Shown here one piece after another: positions 11,201-22,706 of a stretch of DNA of 64,000 bases; position 1 is the stretch's first letter; the number at the start of each line of letters is the position of its first letter. Origin of the DNA: Coffea arabica (Eukaryota; Streptophyta; Magnoliopsida; Gentianales; Rubiaceae); the NCBI RefSeq assembly GCF_036785885.1, contig NC_092312.1:18556001-18620000 (forward strand), read 5' to 3'. Below the pieces are notes generated by a model, which was not told where the DNA came from, did no database searches, and worked only from the letters and a program-made list of their open reading frames with translations. The translations under genes were made by a program, and so were the position numbers.

Positions 11201-14130
11201 CAAAATCACTAAGTCATCACCAGGACAAACGACAACATCAATACCAAGATTACATTTTGTTTTTCAATTCACTTCAACAGAAAACAAGGGAAAACACCAA
11301 AAGAGTGAAGAGGAGAAATTAGAGATAATCCCGAGATAGGTACATTTAACAGGGCAAATACTGTACCTGAATTCTTGAAGGGACAAGATAATCCCGAGCA
11401 CCTTCTGGGGTAGATCTAGATAGAATTGGAGTCTCAATCTGCCTTACAAACATGAAGGCAAGGATCAGAGAGTGGAAGAGACAGACTCCAGTAGAATCTT
11501 CTGATTGCACTAAGATGTTAAAATGCAAACATTACCTCCACAAAATCATGTACATCCTCAAGGTACCTTCGGATGAGTTTTACCACTTGATGCCGCAATA
11601 TAATGTTGGAAGTCATTTGTGGCCGGCGCAAATCAAGGCATCGATATCTAGTAACAGGTATGGGGACCATTTAATCCGTACAGTTTAAGAGACATGCATC
11701 GAAGATCTTACAAGCAGTAAACAATCAATATATTTTAGGCTATGGAAAAAACTATGGCCTCTGAAGCATTGCATGCTTTAAAGCCACAAACTACATTGAA
11801 TAGAAAACACACATCATAGGGTATGGAACATGCAAAATGTGAGAATTGATGGTAAATAACCCATGCTACCTCTTCAACTATGTGGTTCAAAGATCAACAT
11901 CACCAAAATCCCTTATCATCATATAGTGATATTACTTACTAATTTTATTTCTTCTCTTGTAAATGAGGCAAGCACTAGTATTCTTTTACTTAAGCAGTTA
12001 AGTGTCTCAGAAACAACTAGAACAACAAACCATGACCCAAGCAAACTCCAGTTTACCCACTCCAGTCACAATACCACAAATTAGCGAGAGGAAGCAGAAA
12101 CAAAAGTAGACCTTCAATCATTAAGAAATGCCCAACTCGACCAGAAAAGTAAAAATATCAATTATCAAGAGAACTAACAGCAATCTGCAGAGAGAAGCAA
12201 AACATAAGCCCATGGTCAAAAAACTTCAGAAAGTTTTCACCTCAAGCGAATTTCCTCCTTTACAGATTCTTTGGCATCATCTGCAGTAGTAACTAAGAAA
12301 GGCAGCTTAGATCTCACAGTATTCAGAACATGGACACGCTCAGCAGCCACCTGCAAACTTAAGCAATTGTACTAAAACCACCAAAAAGAATAATCATCCA
12401 GGAGCAAATCCAAGTTAAGGAAATAATAAAACAGCGGTCATCAGTTATTAGAATTCGTCTTCCACAATCAACTACACATCATAATTCCACAACCAACTTT
12501 GCAGAAACTAAGTAAATTGTGGAGCACTGAGATAAAGAACTCATCCATGAACATATGATTATAACATCAGCAACAATTCATTACCTTTCCTTCTCTCCTA
12601 GTCAATCACCAGCATCAGACTTCGATTTTCTCTTTCTCTGATGCACCTAAGCTGTGATCTTCTTCTAATAACACTTATAGAATAGCAATTCAAACAAGGT
12701 CGTATTTTAACCATATTAATCATTACACTTGGAAGGTTTTTGCGGGGGAAAACATAAAACATTGCCCTTGGATTGTTCTTGTTACACCTGTTAATTTTAA
12801 CACTTGAACACTTCAAAAATTGGGCCAGGGGGACTGCTTGAACAAAAGCCTAAAAAGGTTTTCCTTCAAATCACAATGCAAAACACCCTTGACACAATAG
12901 ATCTGGTTGAATTCATAACAACTAGCACCACGCCTTGTTTTCAGCCATAGGCATGTTATTCTCAGTTTCTTAAAGAGTTCATGGAGACTAAACAGACAGG
13001 TGAACTGCCAAAGGAGACCTCAAATTCAAATTTTCTAGACTTACTATAGTGAGAATGTCATCAGTGACTTCCTTCAGCTGCTTTTTCTGTAATTATTGCA
13101 GAATGCATCCATCTATGCATAAAGATTTAAAGCTAAAGCAGAACACACCTCTACTGCACCAGTCCTCATCTTCTTGTTGACAGACTCAATTGGGCGAGGC
13201 CGAACAACACCTTCTACGGCCACCACATACTCAACTCTTAAGTCATTCACTGTTGAATGAGCATCAGGAAATTCGTTGGGAAGGGTCGTAATCTGAAATT
13301 CCCAAAGCACAAAAGGTAAAGACCAGTTCAACAACTCGCCCCAAAGATACTCTTTGTCGCAATTTCATCAAATAGCATATTCATAGCTACTCTTTCCCAT
13401 GCAGCATTTATCGCAAATCAACAAGCATTCTCAACAAAGAAAACAAACCAAAACACGGATTGTAGACTGTAAGTACTGGTAACTTCAGACAGATTACTTC
13501 AAATAAAATTCCATCAATGTTCAAAATTTTCCACGTTTCCTAGGCAGAATGCCTTAAATTTCTGACTTAAGTAAACAAACTAATGGTCATCATGTTCAAA
13601 AATATTTATTACAATGGAAAAATAAAAGCAATAGCCAGTCAAGAACTATTACATGCTCAAGAAATGAAAGATTGAGAATTCATTATTTTTTTTTAAAAAA
13701 AAAAAGGAGAGAGAGAGAGAAGAAAATGAAAAATAAGTACCTGTACAACACCGGTATGGTCACGGAGATTAACGAAAGTGAGGCCACCATGAACACGATG
13801 AAGGGCAACCCAGCCGCAGAGCCTGACCCGTTTATTCACATCAGCTTCTGACAATTCACCGCAGAAAGCGGTCCGGCTCACCCATTCAAGAGAAGGGATG
13901 GAGCGAGATACTTTAGGGGAAGCGGCAACAAGTGGTGTTTCAGTTGAAGAAGGAGAAGGAGACGAAGCAGAAACAGAAGGAGTTGAAATGCAGCGTTTAG
14001 GAGGTTGCGTGGGTTTGAAGCTGGGGCTGTGCGAGTTTAGGAATAGAAGAGGCAATGGAGGTGGTTTGAGTGAGAAGTGTTTATAGCGGAAGGCTATACT
14101 GGGCAGAGCGCGGAGGAGTTGTGCGGCCAT
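8299..14130 (-). CDS. Aspartyl-tRNA synthetase, organellar (bacterial-type), 3'-truncated
   Basis: This is class II AspRS, which charges tRNA-Asp. Ten exons join in frame: 14130-13741, 13292-13149, 12350-12241, 11647-11536, 11438-11367, 10764-10673, 10417-10297, 9169-9047, 8767-8572 and 8486-8299, giving 516 codons. Residues 1 to about 70 are Ser/Pro-rich with few acidic residues, as in a plastid or mitochondrial transit peptide. The OB-fold anticodon-binding domain follows ([30 protein letters not shown]). Motif 1 is in [20 protein letters not shown], and motif 2 is [20 protein letters not shown] bacterial-type GAD insertion domain follows. Family members run to about 650 aa, ending in motif 3 (a GLDR-type glycine-rich motif). 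No exon for this part was found down to position 1, so the protein lacks an essential ATP-binding motif. Every visible splice site and frame is clean, so the loss looks recent. The likeliest reading is a 5' duplicate or a gene cut by the rearrangement near 8160. Confidence 0.8.
8872..8891. repeat. Poly-C run in synthetase intron
   Basis: Twenty consecutive C residues are followed by CTCTCCC and a poly-A run, inside the intron between exons 8767-8572 and 9169-9047. The length is likely unstable and prone to sequencing error. Confidence 0.9.
9430..9449. repeat. (AT)n microsatellite
   Basis: A short pure AT dinucleotide run lies in a synthetase intron, upstream of exon 9169-9047 in gene orientation. 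Confidence 0.85.
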
Positions 14131-14616
14131 CTCGCGGCAGCCGCTTCAATTTTTCAATTGAGACTCTGAGCAGATAAGTCCATGGCCGGGGGACGAAGCC
14201 GAATTGAATTGAGAGTCCAAAACTATGTCGTTTTCCTGGTCCTTTTACTTCAGTGTAGATTGGGCTTGGCCTACCAAAGCTTGCTGAGCCAGCCTGCTCC
14301 ATTTGATCCCAATGTTGTTGTTGACCCTAACCATAACGTGATTGGGGTTGGGCATGTACGCTCGATCTATTTTAAAATGAAACAAAGTTGGGCCAAGTTA
14401 CGTAGGAAAATCAAGTGAGTTAAAATAACTTCCTTGCGTATATTTGTTTGACAAGAAAAATTTGTAGATAAAATAAGTAGTTAATTATACTTATTGAAAA
14501 TATTGTGGTAATCAAATATTTTTCCTTTAAAGTCCTGTAAATTTGGATGCAATGTGCAGAAAATTAAGGTAGTATTTGTTGGTAAAGAAAAATATGGAAG
14601 AGTAAAGGAAAGTTAG
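14131..14616. promoter_or_regulatory. Synthetase upstream region
   Basis: This holds the presumed promoter and 5' leader of the minus-strand synthetase. Short open frames on both strands (for example 14182-14418) show no domain or codon pattern of a gene. No TATA box was identified with confidence. Confidence 0.4.
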
Positions 14617-15859
14617 TTATATTTTCCTTTAGCTCCTTTGAGGTTTAACCAAATTGCCAAATAAACTCTATAATTCTACAAAGTTATAGATAACCCTCTT
14701 TGTGGTAAACAAATATAATAAAGACACTTTTTGATGTGAGTTAATTATTTTACTAACATTATTGGTCCTCTCGTCATTAATGTTATCAACATCGTCTTAT
14801 GCTAGAAATCCTAAAATGCCCTTGAAACCATAAATTCCTCATTTCCTTCTACCGGAATCTACGTAATTTGCAAAAGTCCACCAAGTTGGCTGCTGCCAAA
14901 TTCGATAATCATGAATTCACAATCAAAATACAAACATGAATCCCATGAACATCCATCCATACATCAGTATATCCTTTTCATTAACACAGCAAAAATTAAA
15001 TCCAAATGCAACAATTACGAGCTCTTAAAGTGTTATAAAATTAAGTTGGATGTGTACCAAATCGTCAAAAAAAAATAAAAATGTATGCTTTGTGTAGGCC
15101 CTACTATATTTGTTTGAGCCTGAATATTTGTGATTGGAATAAAAGAGAATCAAGAAAGAAATGAAGGTAATTGTAAAAGGGAAATGGCTCATCAAATTTG
15201 GTGCACAAAAGGAGAGAGTTAATGAAGCCTGGATGGTGGTTTTGGAGAAAGAATAGAGTTTCGAATTTTTCATAAAAAGAAGATTTAGAGCTGAAGTTAC
15301 AGTAATGCAGCAGTAGCAGGGATATTAATGAAGCAAGGGGAAGTCCGATCGAATAATTGAAGAACAAAAACAAGTTAGTGGAATAGAAAAACATACTACA
15401 CTCTTTTTCTTTTCCATATTTCCTCAATTTCCTTTCACCAACCTATTTAGTTACCTTTTCTCTTTCCTACCCTTTATGTTTACTTACATCATTTTCCTTT
15501 ATGTTGGTTTGTTATGTCCTGTATGCATGTTATTAAGAAATTGTTTTTCGTTATTTTTGTTTCTTTACTTCTTCTAATTTATTCATTAACTTCTCTTTGG
15601 AATGCAAAAATTATTATGTTTAGATTGTATTCTCTTCCTTTCTTCCTATCTTTTCTTCTCTCTCTCTCTCTCTCTCTTTGCTTTTTTGACAAGGATTAGT
15701 TAAAATTTGCAAATTGTAGGAATAAGGGCATTTTTATCATTTCAGTATCTCAGTTAACAGGGGTTTAGACACCATCCATTGTAAGGGTATAATTATAATT
15801 TGGTCAAGCTATAGAGCTTATTTGGTGTTTTGGCCCGACTTCAGGGGAGGTAAATGTAA
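14617..15859. mobile_element. MITE/MULE-like element, about 1.24 kb
   Basis: The left end contains CTCCTTTGAGGTTTAACC, then CCAAATAAACTCTATA. The reverse complement of the right end contains CTCCCCTGAAGTCGGGCC, then CCAAATAAGCTCTATA. These are imperfect terminal inverted repeats of about 60 bp with matching spacing. The interior is non-coding, with a (CT)n run near 15658-15678. No clear target-site duplication was found. The look is that of plant Mutator-like non-autonomous elements, but the superfamily is an inference. Confidence 0.5.
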
Positions 15860-17041
15860 TTAAGCCTAAAATGAATTGGAATTTACGAGCATATGCATAC
15901 AATTCTTTGGTCTCAAGTCACAGCAGCTGTTTTTTTCCTTTTTTTTTTTTTTTTTGTCTAACGAACACAGCTGTTGCTATCAGTAAAGTGGAGCGATTTC
16001 ATTGGTCGGGCGCACAGGCCATCATTTGACGTGGTCTGCAACGTGCATGCAAACGCTTAGAAACTAATTATGGCATATGATTAAACAAGGCTACATAAGC
16101 GGGCAAGAGTTGTATTAGCTCAGGATATATAAGTACACATTGGAAACGAGTTGAAAACATTGAAATCTGTAACATTATTAATGGCTTCTTAACCTTTAAT
16201 ATTTCGCAATGACTAATAATAAGAATAGTAATTATCAATGCATATTTCCATAAATAATTGATGATATTTACTACGTCTCTGATATAAGCTGCTACTAAAT
16301 ACTAAGCTAAGGTAAGTATATTAAGAAGAAATCAAAATCTTCAAAAATCTTGTAAGCAGTCTTAATTATTATTATTATTAGTAATAAATTTGTATCATAA
16401 CTGAGAAGATAATAACATTAATTATAAACTATGGCATGCTTTTATTTTATTTCATTTGGAAAAAGTTACATGTGCATGGTGTTTGCCCGCTCAATATTAC
16501 GTCGAAACGAGTGTTCTTTTTTCAAATAACGGTCCGATCGCTTATTACCTTAATTGACATGAGTACTTGACAAAGTAACAAAAAATTATTTTACATTCTT
16601 GTGATTACAATGTAGTGGCATGTCGTATTACTTTTTTTTTTTTTTTGGGGTTTTGGAAATTTACATATCATTCCTTTTATGTATCCAGTATTTTCACATT
16701 GAGATTAGAATCGCCCAAAAAAAAAATCTTATGCAATAATAATTACTACTATTTTGTAAGTTCTTATCTATATATCAGCATTTACCATTCAAGTGTTACA
16801 TGCCTTTTAATTGCTTACTCTTTTTTTTCTTTTTTGTCTATTCTGGATTAGGCTGTGAATGTGACCAAAAGGTAAGAACAAGTTAACAGTCTTGGCTTAA
16901 AAGGTAACAAGAAGTTAATAGTCATATCCTAAATGGTAGCAAAAATCTACAACGATGTGGCAGAAACTTCTAGGAAAATGAACACACCCTTTAAATCCCC
17001 AGCCACATTCCTCCCATTGGAACATAATTCCTGCTTAAACA
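15860..17041. promoter_or_regulatory. Upstream region of MADS gene C
   Basis: About 1.2 kb of AT-rich sequence holds poly-T runs near 15940 and 16631 and no supported gene. A TTTAAAT at 16991-16997, about 50 bp before the gene C start codon, is a possible weak TATA-like element. Confidence 0.35.
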
Positions 17042-17707
17042 ATGGCAAGAAAGAGCAAGGGTAGGCAAAAGATTGAAATGACAAGAATGTCAAAAGAAAG
17101 CAACTTACTTGTTACTTTCTCAAAGCGCCGCTCTGGCCTTTTCAAGAAGGCTTATGAACTCCACACACTTTGTGGTGCTGAAATTGCAATAATCGTTTTC
17201 TCCCCAGGGAAAAAGGTTTTCTCCTATGGCCATCCTTGCCTTTACTCCATCATCGATCGTTTCGTAACCGGAAAAGCTGGCCCGAGTTCGAGCAGTTCGC
17301 AAATTGTTGAGGCACACAGGGCAGCGAGCATTCGCGAACTCAACATGCAATTGACTGAAATGCTTAATCAGTTAGACGCTGAGAGAAAGCGTGGTGAGGA
17401 GCTGATCAAACTGAGGACAGCGAGTCAAGGAAGATGCTGGTGGGAGGCTCCGGTTAATGATCTTGGACTTCAAGAACTGGAGCAACTAAAGGCGGCCATG
17501 GAGGAGCTGAAGAAGAATGTGGCCAATCAGGCAGAGAAGTTGATGGTGGAGGCTTCCAACGCGACTGCGTTTCTTGGGTCATCGAGTTCCAAGGGAGGAG
17601 GCCATGTTGGTCCAAGTAACATTGACGCTAAGGTTCCTCCTCCTGGTCTGGGACTTTCTATGACTCCTCATGGGTTTGCACTTGGATATGGTCGTGGATT
17701 TTTCTAA
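17042..17707 (+). CDS. AGL62-like type I (M-alpha) MADS-box protein (gene C)
   Basis: This is a single-exon gene for 221 aa. The MADS domain spans residues 7-65 and starts KSKGRQKIEM, close to Arabidopsis AGL62 as I remember it. The core is [17 protein letters not shown], then TLCGAEIAIIVFSPGKKVFSYGHP. A short Ser-rich linker follows (PSSSSSQIVEAHRAASI), then a charged helix (LTEMLNQLDAERKRGEELIK), the clade motif WWEAPVNDLGLQELEQLKAA and a Gly-rich tail ending FALGYGRGFF. It is the most canonical of the MADS genes here and has not been duplicated in the window. AGL62 in Arabidopsis delays endosperm cellularisation, acting with M-gamma partners such as PHE1 and AGL80. A similar reproductive role is plausible but is inference from family membership. 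Confidence 0.92.
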   Translation: MARKSKGRQKIEMTRMSKESNLLVTFSKRRSGLFKKAYELHTLCGAEIAIIVFSPGKKVFSYGHPCLYSIIDRFVTGKAGPSSSSSQIVEAHRAASIRELNMQLTEMLNQLDAERKRGEELIKLRTASQGRCWWEAPVNDLGLQELEQLKAAMEELKKNVANQAEKLMVEASNATAFLGSSSSKGGGHVGPSNIDAKVPPPGLGLSMTPHGFALGYGRGFF

Positions 17708-20124
17708 ATCATATATCCAGAAATTGGTCTGATCTATTGTAGTAGTATTTTGTTCTGTTGAATCATATTTGGGTGTCTGTATTGTACCGTATAAGTAAGT
17801 CTGGGTATTAATCTTATCTACTTTATTCCTGTGTATTTTTGTTGATGTTGTACAAGAAGCCTTTTATGCCAAAACAGTAAAAATGGGATAAAGTTTTCTT
17901 TTTCGATGTATTACCAATCTATCCCGTATTTGGAATCAAGGAAAGAAACCAATAGGAGATGATTGTAAAGTAAAAAGAAAAAACATAAGAAACTTTTTTT
18001 CTGGCTTTAATCTTCTAGACTGCCGCATGCGATGAAACTGTCAAACAAAGATGTGAAATAATAATAATAATAGCGTTAAAGAATTGCATGACTTAGTTTG
18101 GACTTTTTTTCCCCTAATATCTCTTCACACCAGTATAATAGGGTTTTTCAGTAGGTATACTAGGTAAATATCGAGAGGCTAAAATTAAAAATTAAAAATC
18201 TATCCAAACTAATGCTTTTCGATACCGAAGGCAGAACGGCTTCGTAATTCTTAGCTTCCTTCGTCCATTTCGGTGAAACATCAAACAACCTATACATGTG
18301 AAAATTTTCCCCAAAAAAATGTTTAAAAATAGTTTCCAGAAAGAATTCTTAAACAACGCATTCAATTTGTTAATGTACTCATCTTTTTTTTTTTTGGACT
18401 TTTTTTTTTATAAGTGGAATGTCTTGAACTTTTGATCTCTCACAACTCCTTTCTGCCCTATCATCTATCACATCCCTTCCCCCTCCCTCCTCTCTCGGAT
18501 TAATGTACTCATCTTGATGCTAGGTATTCACATTTATAACAATTTTTATAAAGTTTAGTACTTGTTTTGAGGATCTAAATTCTTCGCGATTGCTAGGGCT
18601 ATTAGTCGAGTTTTTTGAATAGGGTTTTGATAAGTCCAAACTTTACTCACAAATTAAATGGTGCTTTTAGGTTTGGATTTCGTTAAAAGATTCAAATTCA
18701 ACTCACACTTGTATAAACGTTTCAAAGTCAGAGGTTTAACCTAGTAAGATCCTAAATTAGCTCATATTTAATTCGAGTTTAATATTCAGGGTCAAAATCT
18801 GTCAAGTCCGATTAAAGATAAAATCGAACGGTATTTTTTTTTTAACCGAATGGGTCAGACTCAGACTAATTCGACTCCATTAACAATTCTAATAGTTGTA
18901 GAAACACTTGCATAATACATTTAACAGTTGGTTCGACCGAGTTGGTTCGAACTAATCTCAGCTATTAATTTGAAATTTAAATAAATTTTAAATCAACAAT
19001 CAAGATAAGCTCTAGCCTTGCTTGGTCGATCCCCACAATTAAAACCTTTAAAAGTCTTCTGCCAACATCACAGAATCCCAATTCGTGGTTTTGATGCCTG
19101 ATTGACACTATACTAAGTTGTTTAGGATCACGGTTCGAAAGTGCATCGCTACAAATGAAAAGCATTTAGGTTCCATTTTGATTGGACGAAACGTCCTTTA
19201 CAATAAAATTCACCATTCTTGTGCAAAATGTTTGATCATAATGAGTAAATTTTCGTCCAATATTTGAATGAATTACTGAAAAAAAAATGAATAGCATGTT
19301 GTTCCTGTTTCTTATGTTGGTTTTCTCATACTTGCACGTGTACACGTTAGTTCCTTTTACAATACCGATAGACAAACGATGTTTCCCCTTGTAGTACAAA
19401 AGAAGAAGAAGAGTAAAAACAAAAGGAATAGACGATGATTGTATAGTGTTTTGAACCATGGAGAGTTCACAATGATAATCAATAGGATATTAGCTAAATA
19501 GGTAGAGAAAAGTTGGGCGGATTTAATCCATGGGCCTTGAGATCAAAGTTCAGCGAATAAGGTTTACTGGGGTTTTCAGCTTGTCATAACTGTATGATAC
19601 TGACCTACAAAAAAACCCCAACAAAAACCTTAGAAAGTACTATTGATCCAGATATGACGATAGAATTCTTGCTTTGATGACCCTTTGTTACTTTAAAGAC
19701 AATGATGATAACTAGTTGAAGGTTGTCAGATTATTGTATGGCTTTCCGTTAATAGCTGGCATATATCATACTATATTTGAATCTTTGGAAGATTTCTTAC
19801 CAAGTGTTTTCTAATCACTTTCAAGTAAGAACGTGTGACTAATTATCAATTTGGCATCTTCTTAAATTTTTTGATTCGTGGTAGCTTTTGCATCTTAGCT
19901 TTATTTCCTAAATTTTAAGGTTTTACTTTTTTTCACCGATTTCTTCACTTGTTAACAAAATCCCTGTAATTATTAATTAATAGCAGGAGGTAAATAGCTA
20001 CAATTCCTTTGTGACAAAAAAAAAAGCCACAATTCCTATTTACCCATTTGCCCTCTTAGTTCTTAGCATATAGGGCATGTGAAGTGAAGCTGCTGCCAAT
20101 TCACTTACGTTATGATTCACTTCT
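17708..20124. other. Intergenic, no gene seen
   Basis: About 2.4 kb of AT-rich DNA has only short, patternless open frames. Poly-T runs occur near 18385 and 18403. I see no exons, RNA genes or clear terminal repeats; decayed transposon sequence is possible but not shown. Confidence 0.5.
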
Positions 20125-21040
20125 TATCCTAATTACTACTAGCGTTTTATGGTAAAAACAGTTATACACAGCATTTTGCTCCTCTATAAATGCTCTTCCA
20201 TCTTTCGGCTCTTTATGAAGACATAAGTAACGTGCCAAAAGCACTTTCTGTGCTCTAACAAATGCCTACAGAGTGAGTGTGAGTGCCAATTGATCATCAA
20301 TTCATACCCAAAATGAGTAGAGAAACACATATATATGAGTTGACTTTGGCTTGCAATAATAACTGATACTTCACCTTGTAATGCCAACTAAGAGAAGATT
20401 TATGTCACACCATCATAGCATTAAGATCTAAGATTTTTTTAAACTCCCAAATCAAGGGTAATTATGCCTAATGATTACATATACTAGCTAGCACAAATTA
20501 CAATCAATCTATCCAGATTCAAGAGTAAACTTGAGGCCCTTTAAATTGTTGCTTCTCCACTTTATCCATAACTCTTCATAGAACCACCAAACCTAACCTA
20601 AAAAACCTCTCTCCCTCTTGTATTCAGAAGAAGATCATGGCAAAGAAACCTAGCATGGGTCGCCAAAAGATCAAAATTGCAAAAATTGAGATCAAGAATC
20701 ATCTCCAAGTTACATTCTCAAAACGCCGTTCGGGACTCTATAAGAAGGCGCACGAACTCAGCACTCTCTGTGGCGTTGAATTAGCCATTATAGTTTTTTC
20801 CCCAGCGTGAAAAGTATTTTCTTTTGGCCATCCTAGTGTCGATTACATAATCGATAAATTCATTGCGCGATGCAGAAATCCTCAGCCAAACTCGAGTGCA
20901 CTCCACCTCGTTGGGGCTCACAGGAATGCCAGTAGTGTCCGGGAGCTCAACTTGCAGCTCACTCAAATTCTCAGTGAATTAGAAGTTGAGAAGAAAAGAG
21001 GCGAGGCATTTGATCTCATGAGAAAAGCCAGCCAAAATCA
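20125..21040 (+). repeat. Duplicate of the gene A region (array edge)
   Basis: This is a copy of 3762-4677 at constant offset 16363 with few substitutions. It carries the whole upstream region and the first 404 bp of gene A. It ends abruptly at 21040, where the sequence switches to the interior of the 237-bp MITE of the array unit, with a few bases shared at the joint (AAAATCA/CAAAATA). Confidence 0.9.
20637..21040 (+). pseudogene. Truncated copy of MADS gene A
   Basis: It starts with the same ATG and N-terminus as gene A ([18 protein letters not shown]) and keeps the [11 protein letters not shown] core. Codon 58 (Gly in FSPAGKV) is TGA at 20808-20810, so reading stops inside the MADS domain. 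Homology ends at codon 134, just before WWESPVNEL, at the junction with array sequence. Substitutions include Thr to Ile in KIETKN and Ile to Val in ELEIEKK. It cannot make a full MADS protein, although its promoter region is preserved. Confidence 0.9.
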
Positions 21041-21336
21041 AAATATCCAAAAATTTATACACTTCAAAAAAAATTTTTACAACTTCTACAGTAAGTTACA
21101 ATAAAATTTTAGATAAACAACCAAAAAACTTATTTACCAAATAGGGCCTAAGTAGATTTAAGGAAAAAAAAAATCAAAAAGTAGTTTTGACAAAAAAAAT
21201 GGTAGATTTAAAGAAAATCACATAATTCCCCCGAGATCCCAACATCCCTTCAGCATCCATCCTCTCGTCCCTCCGACGTAAAGCCCTACTGATTAAACCA
21301 CAAAGTTCATCCAAATCTTAATTAGGAGCCAATCCG

Positions 21337-21509
21337 GTGAGTGTGTTTGGATTACACATTATTTTCACATTTTTTACACGCACTGACTTGCTTACATTAT
21401 TAACACATTTTCAACTACTTTTTTTATGTTACATACATCGCATCAAAAGAGTGCTACAGTATTTTTTCACAAATTTATTTCAAATAATTTACTATCCAAG
21501 CACACTCAC
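21337..21509. mobile_element. 173-bp MITE with GTGAGTGTG ends (unit 1 copy)
   Basis: The left end GTGAGTGTGTTTGGATTA pairs with the right end, whose reverse complement reads GTGAGTGTGCTTGGATAG. Further similarity extends to about 35 bp. The interior is AT-rich with no coding capacity and no clear target-site duplication. Copies lie at 27443-27615, 33533-33705 and the matching place in every other unit. Short units carry a diverged version (for example beginning at 39604). It inserted before the array formed. Confidence 0.65.
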
Positions 21510-21778
21510 TATTCTTGAAGTCGTACTCTTTCAAAATTGAATCAGCAATTAAGCAAGTCAATCCAGCACGAGGGTTGGAAGGAAGAACGGGAGTTTTATG
21601 TGCAATGATTGCACTCAAACTAGGCAGGAAGAAAAGTATATATCATCTATTATTCTATATTATGCAAAGTACATGTGTTTCTTCGTAAAAGTCTGATTAT
21701 AGAATTTAGCCCATCTTCATTATTATAAGCTGACTTTAGCTCCTCTCAAATATTATAAGTTGTGATGATCAGTTCTTA

Positions 21779-22703
21779 GGGCATCCACAGCGCGGGTGTA
21801 ATGGCCCTCCATTACACCGCTCCATGACACGGTCTCTCATTGGAGTCGTGTCATGGAGATTACACGCATCATATATTGTGATGATCAGTTCTTAGGGCAT
21901 CCACAGCGCGGGTGTAATGGCCCTCCATTACACCGCTCCATGACACGGTCTCCCATTGGAGTCGTGTCATGGAGATTACACGCATCATGGATATGATGCG
22001 TGTAATTTATTAGAAGGTGGGACCCATGATTAAATGTAAAATAATTCTAGCCACCAATTTTAGCTTCAACGGTAAGTTTGCCAGCACACAACACATTTTA
22101 GCTTTCCAACGGTTAGATTTTAGTCTTCTATATAAACACACAACACTTTGGGAACGATTCGAAGGCAATGACAATGAAAACTAGTATTCATTTTGTTATT
22201 ATTTGTATTTTATTTGATTTAAATTATGTAATATTATGTTATGGAGTTCAACTAATTATATTCCGAATTATTAATTAAGTATGGGTTATTATGATATCTT
22301 CGCATTTGAGGCATCAAATATTTGTTTAATTTCCTGCATAATTATTTTTGAAAAAAAAACAATATATTATTTTTGAAAGATAGAAAAGATATATTATTCA
22401 AACTTAAAAATTAATAATATCATTTTTAGAAAATAAAAAATTCAAAATGTAAAAAATTTAATGAAAGTTAGTACTTTATTTTTTAAAAATAACAAAATTA
22501 TTTTTAAAAATTACTTTATTTATTTATGGGATATGAGTTATGCATTATTAAAATAAATATTTGATTTAATTGTGGATCCATGTTATTACACCTTATGGAG
22601 TGTAATCCATTGTGAGTGAAAGTGTAATAAAAGAGGAGAAAGTGGAATGCTGACGTAGCATGTGGATTACACTCCACAAGGTGTAATAGTATTGTGGATG
22701 CTC
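21779..22703. mobile_element. PIF/Harbinger (Tourist-like) MITE, unit 1, 925 bp
   Basis: The ends are GGGCATCCACA and TGTGGATGCTC, flanked by TTA on both sides. The left end is tandemly duplicated with 116-bp spacing (21760 and 21876), and the duplicate includes about 16 bp of host flank. The interior has a short CAACGGT..TATATAAA stretch and no transposase. Confidence 0.85.
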
Positions 22704-22706
22704 TTA

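Noticed and set aside
14182-14418. 78-aa frame divergent from the synthetase
   Set aside because: It overlaps the synthetase leader region and shows no recognisable domain.
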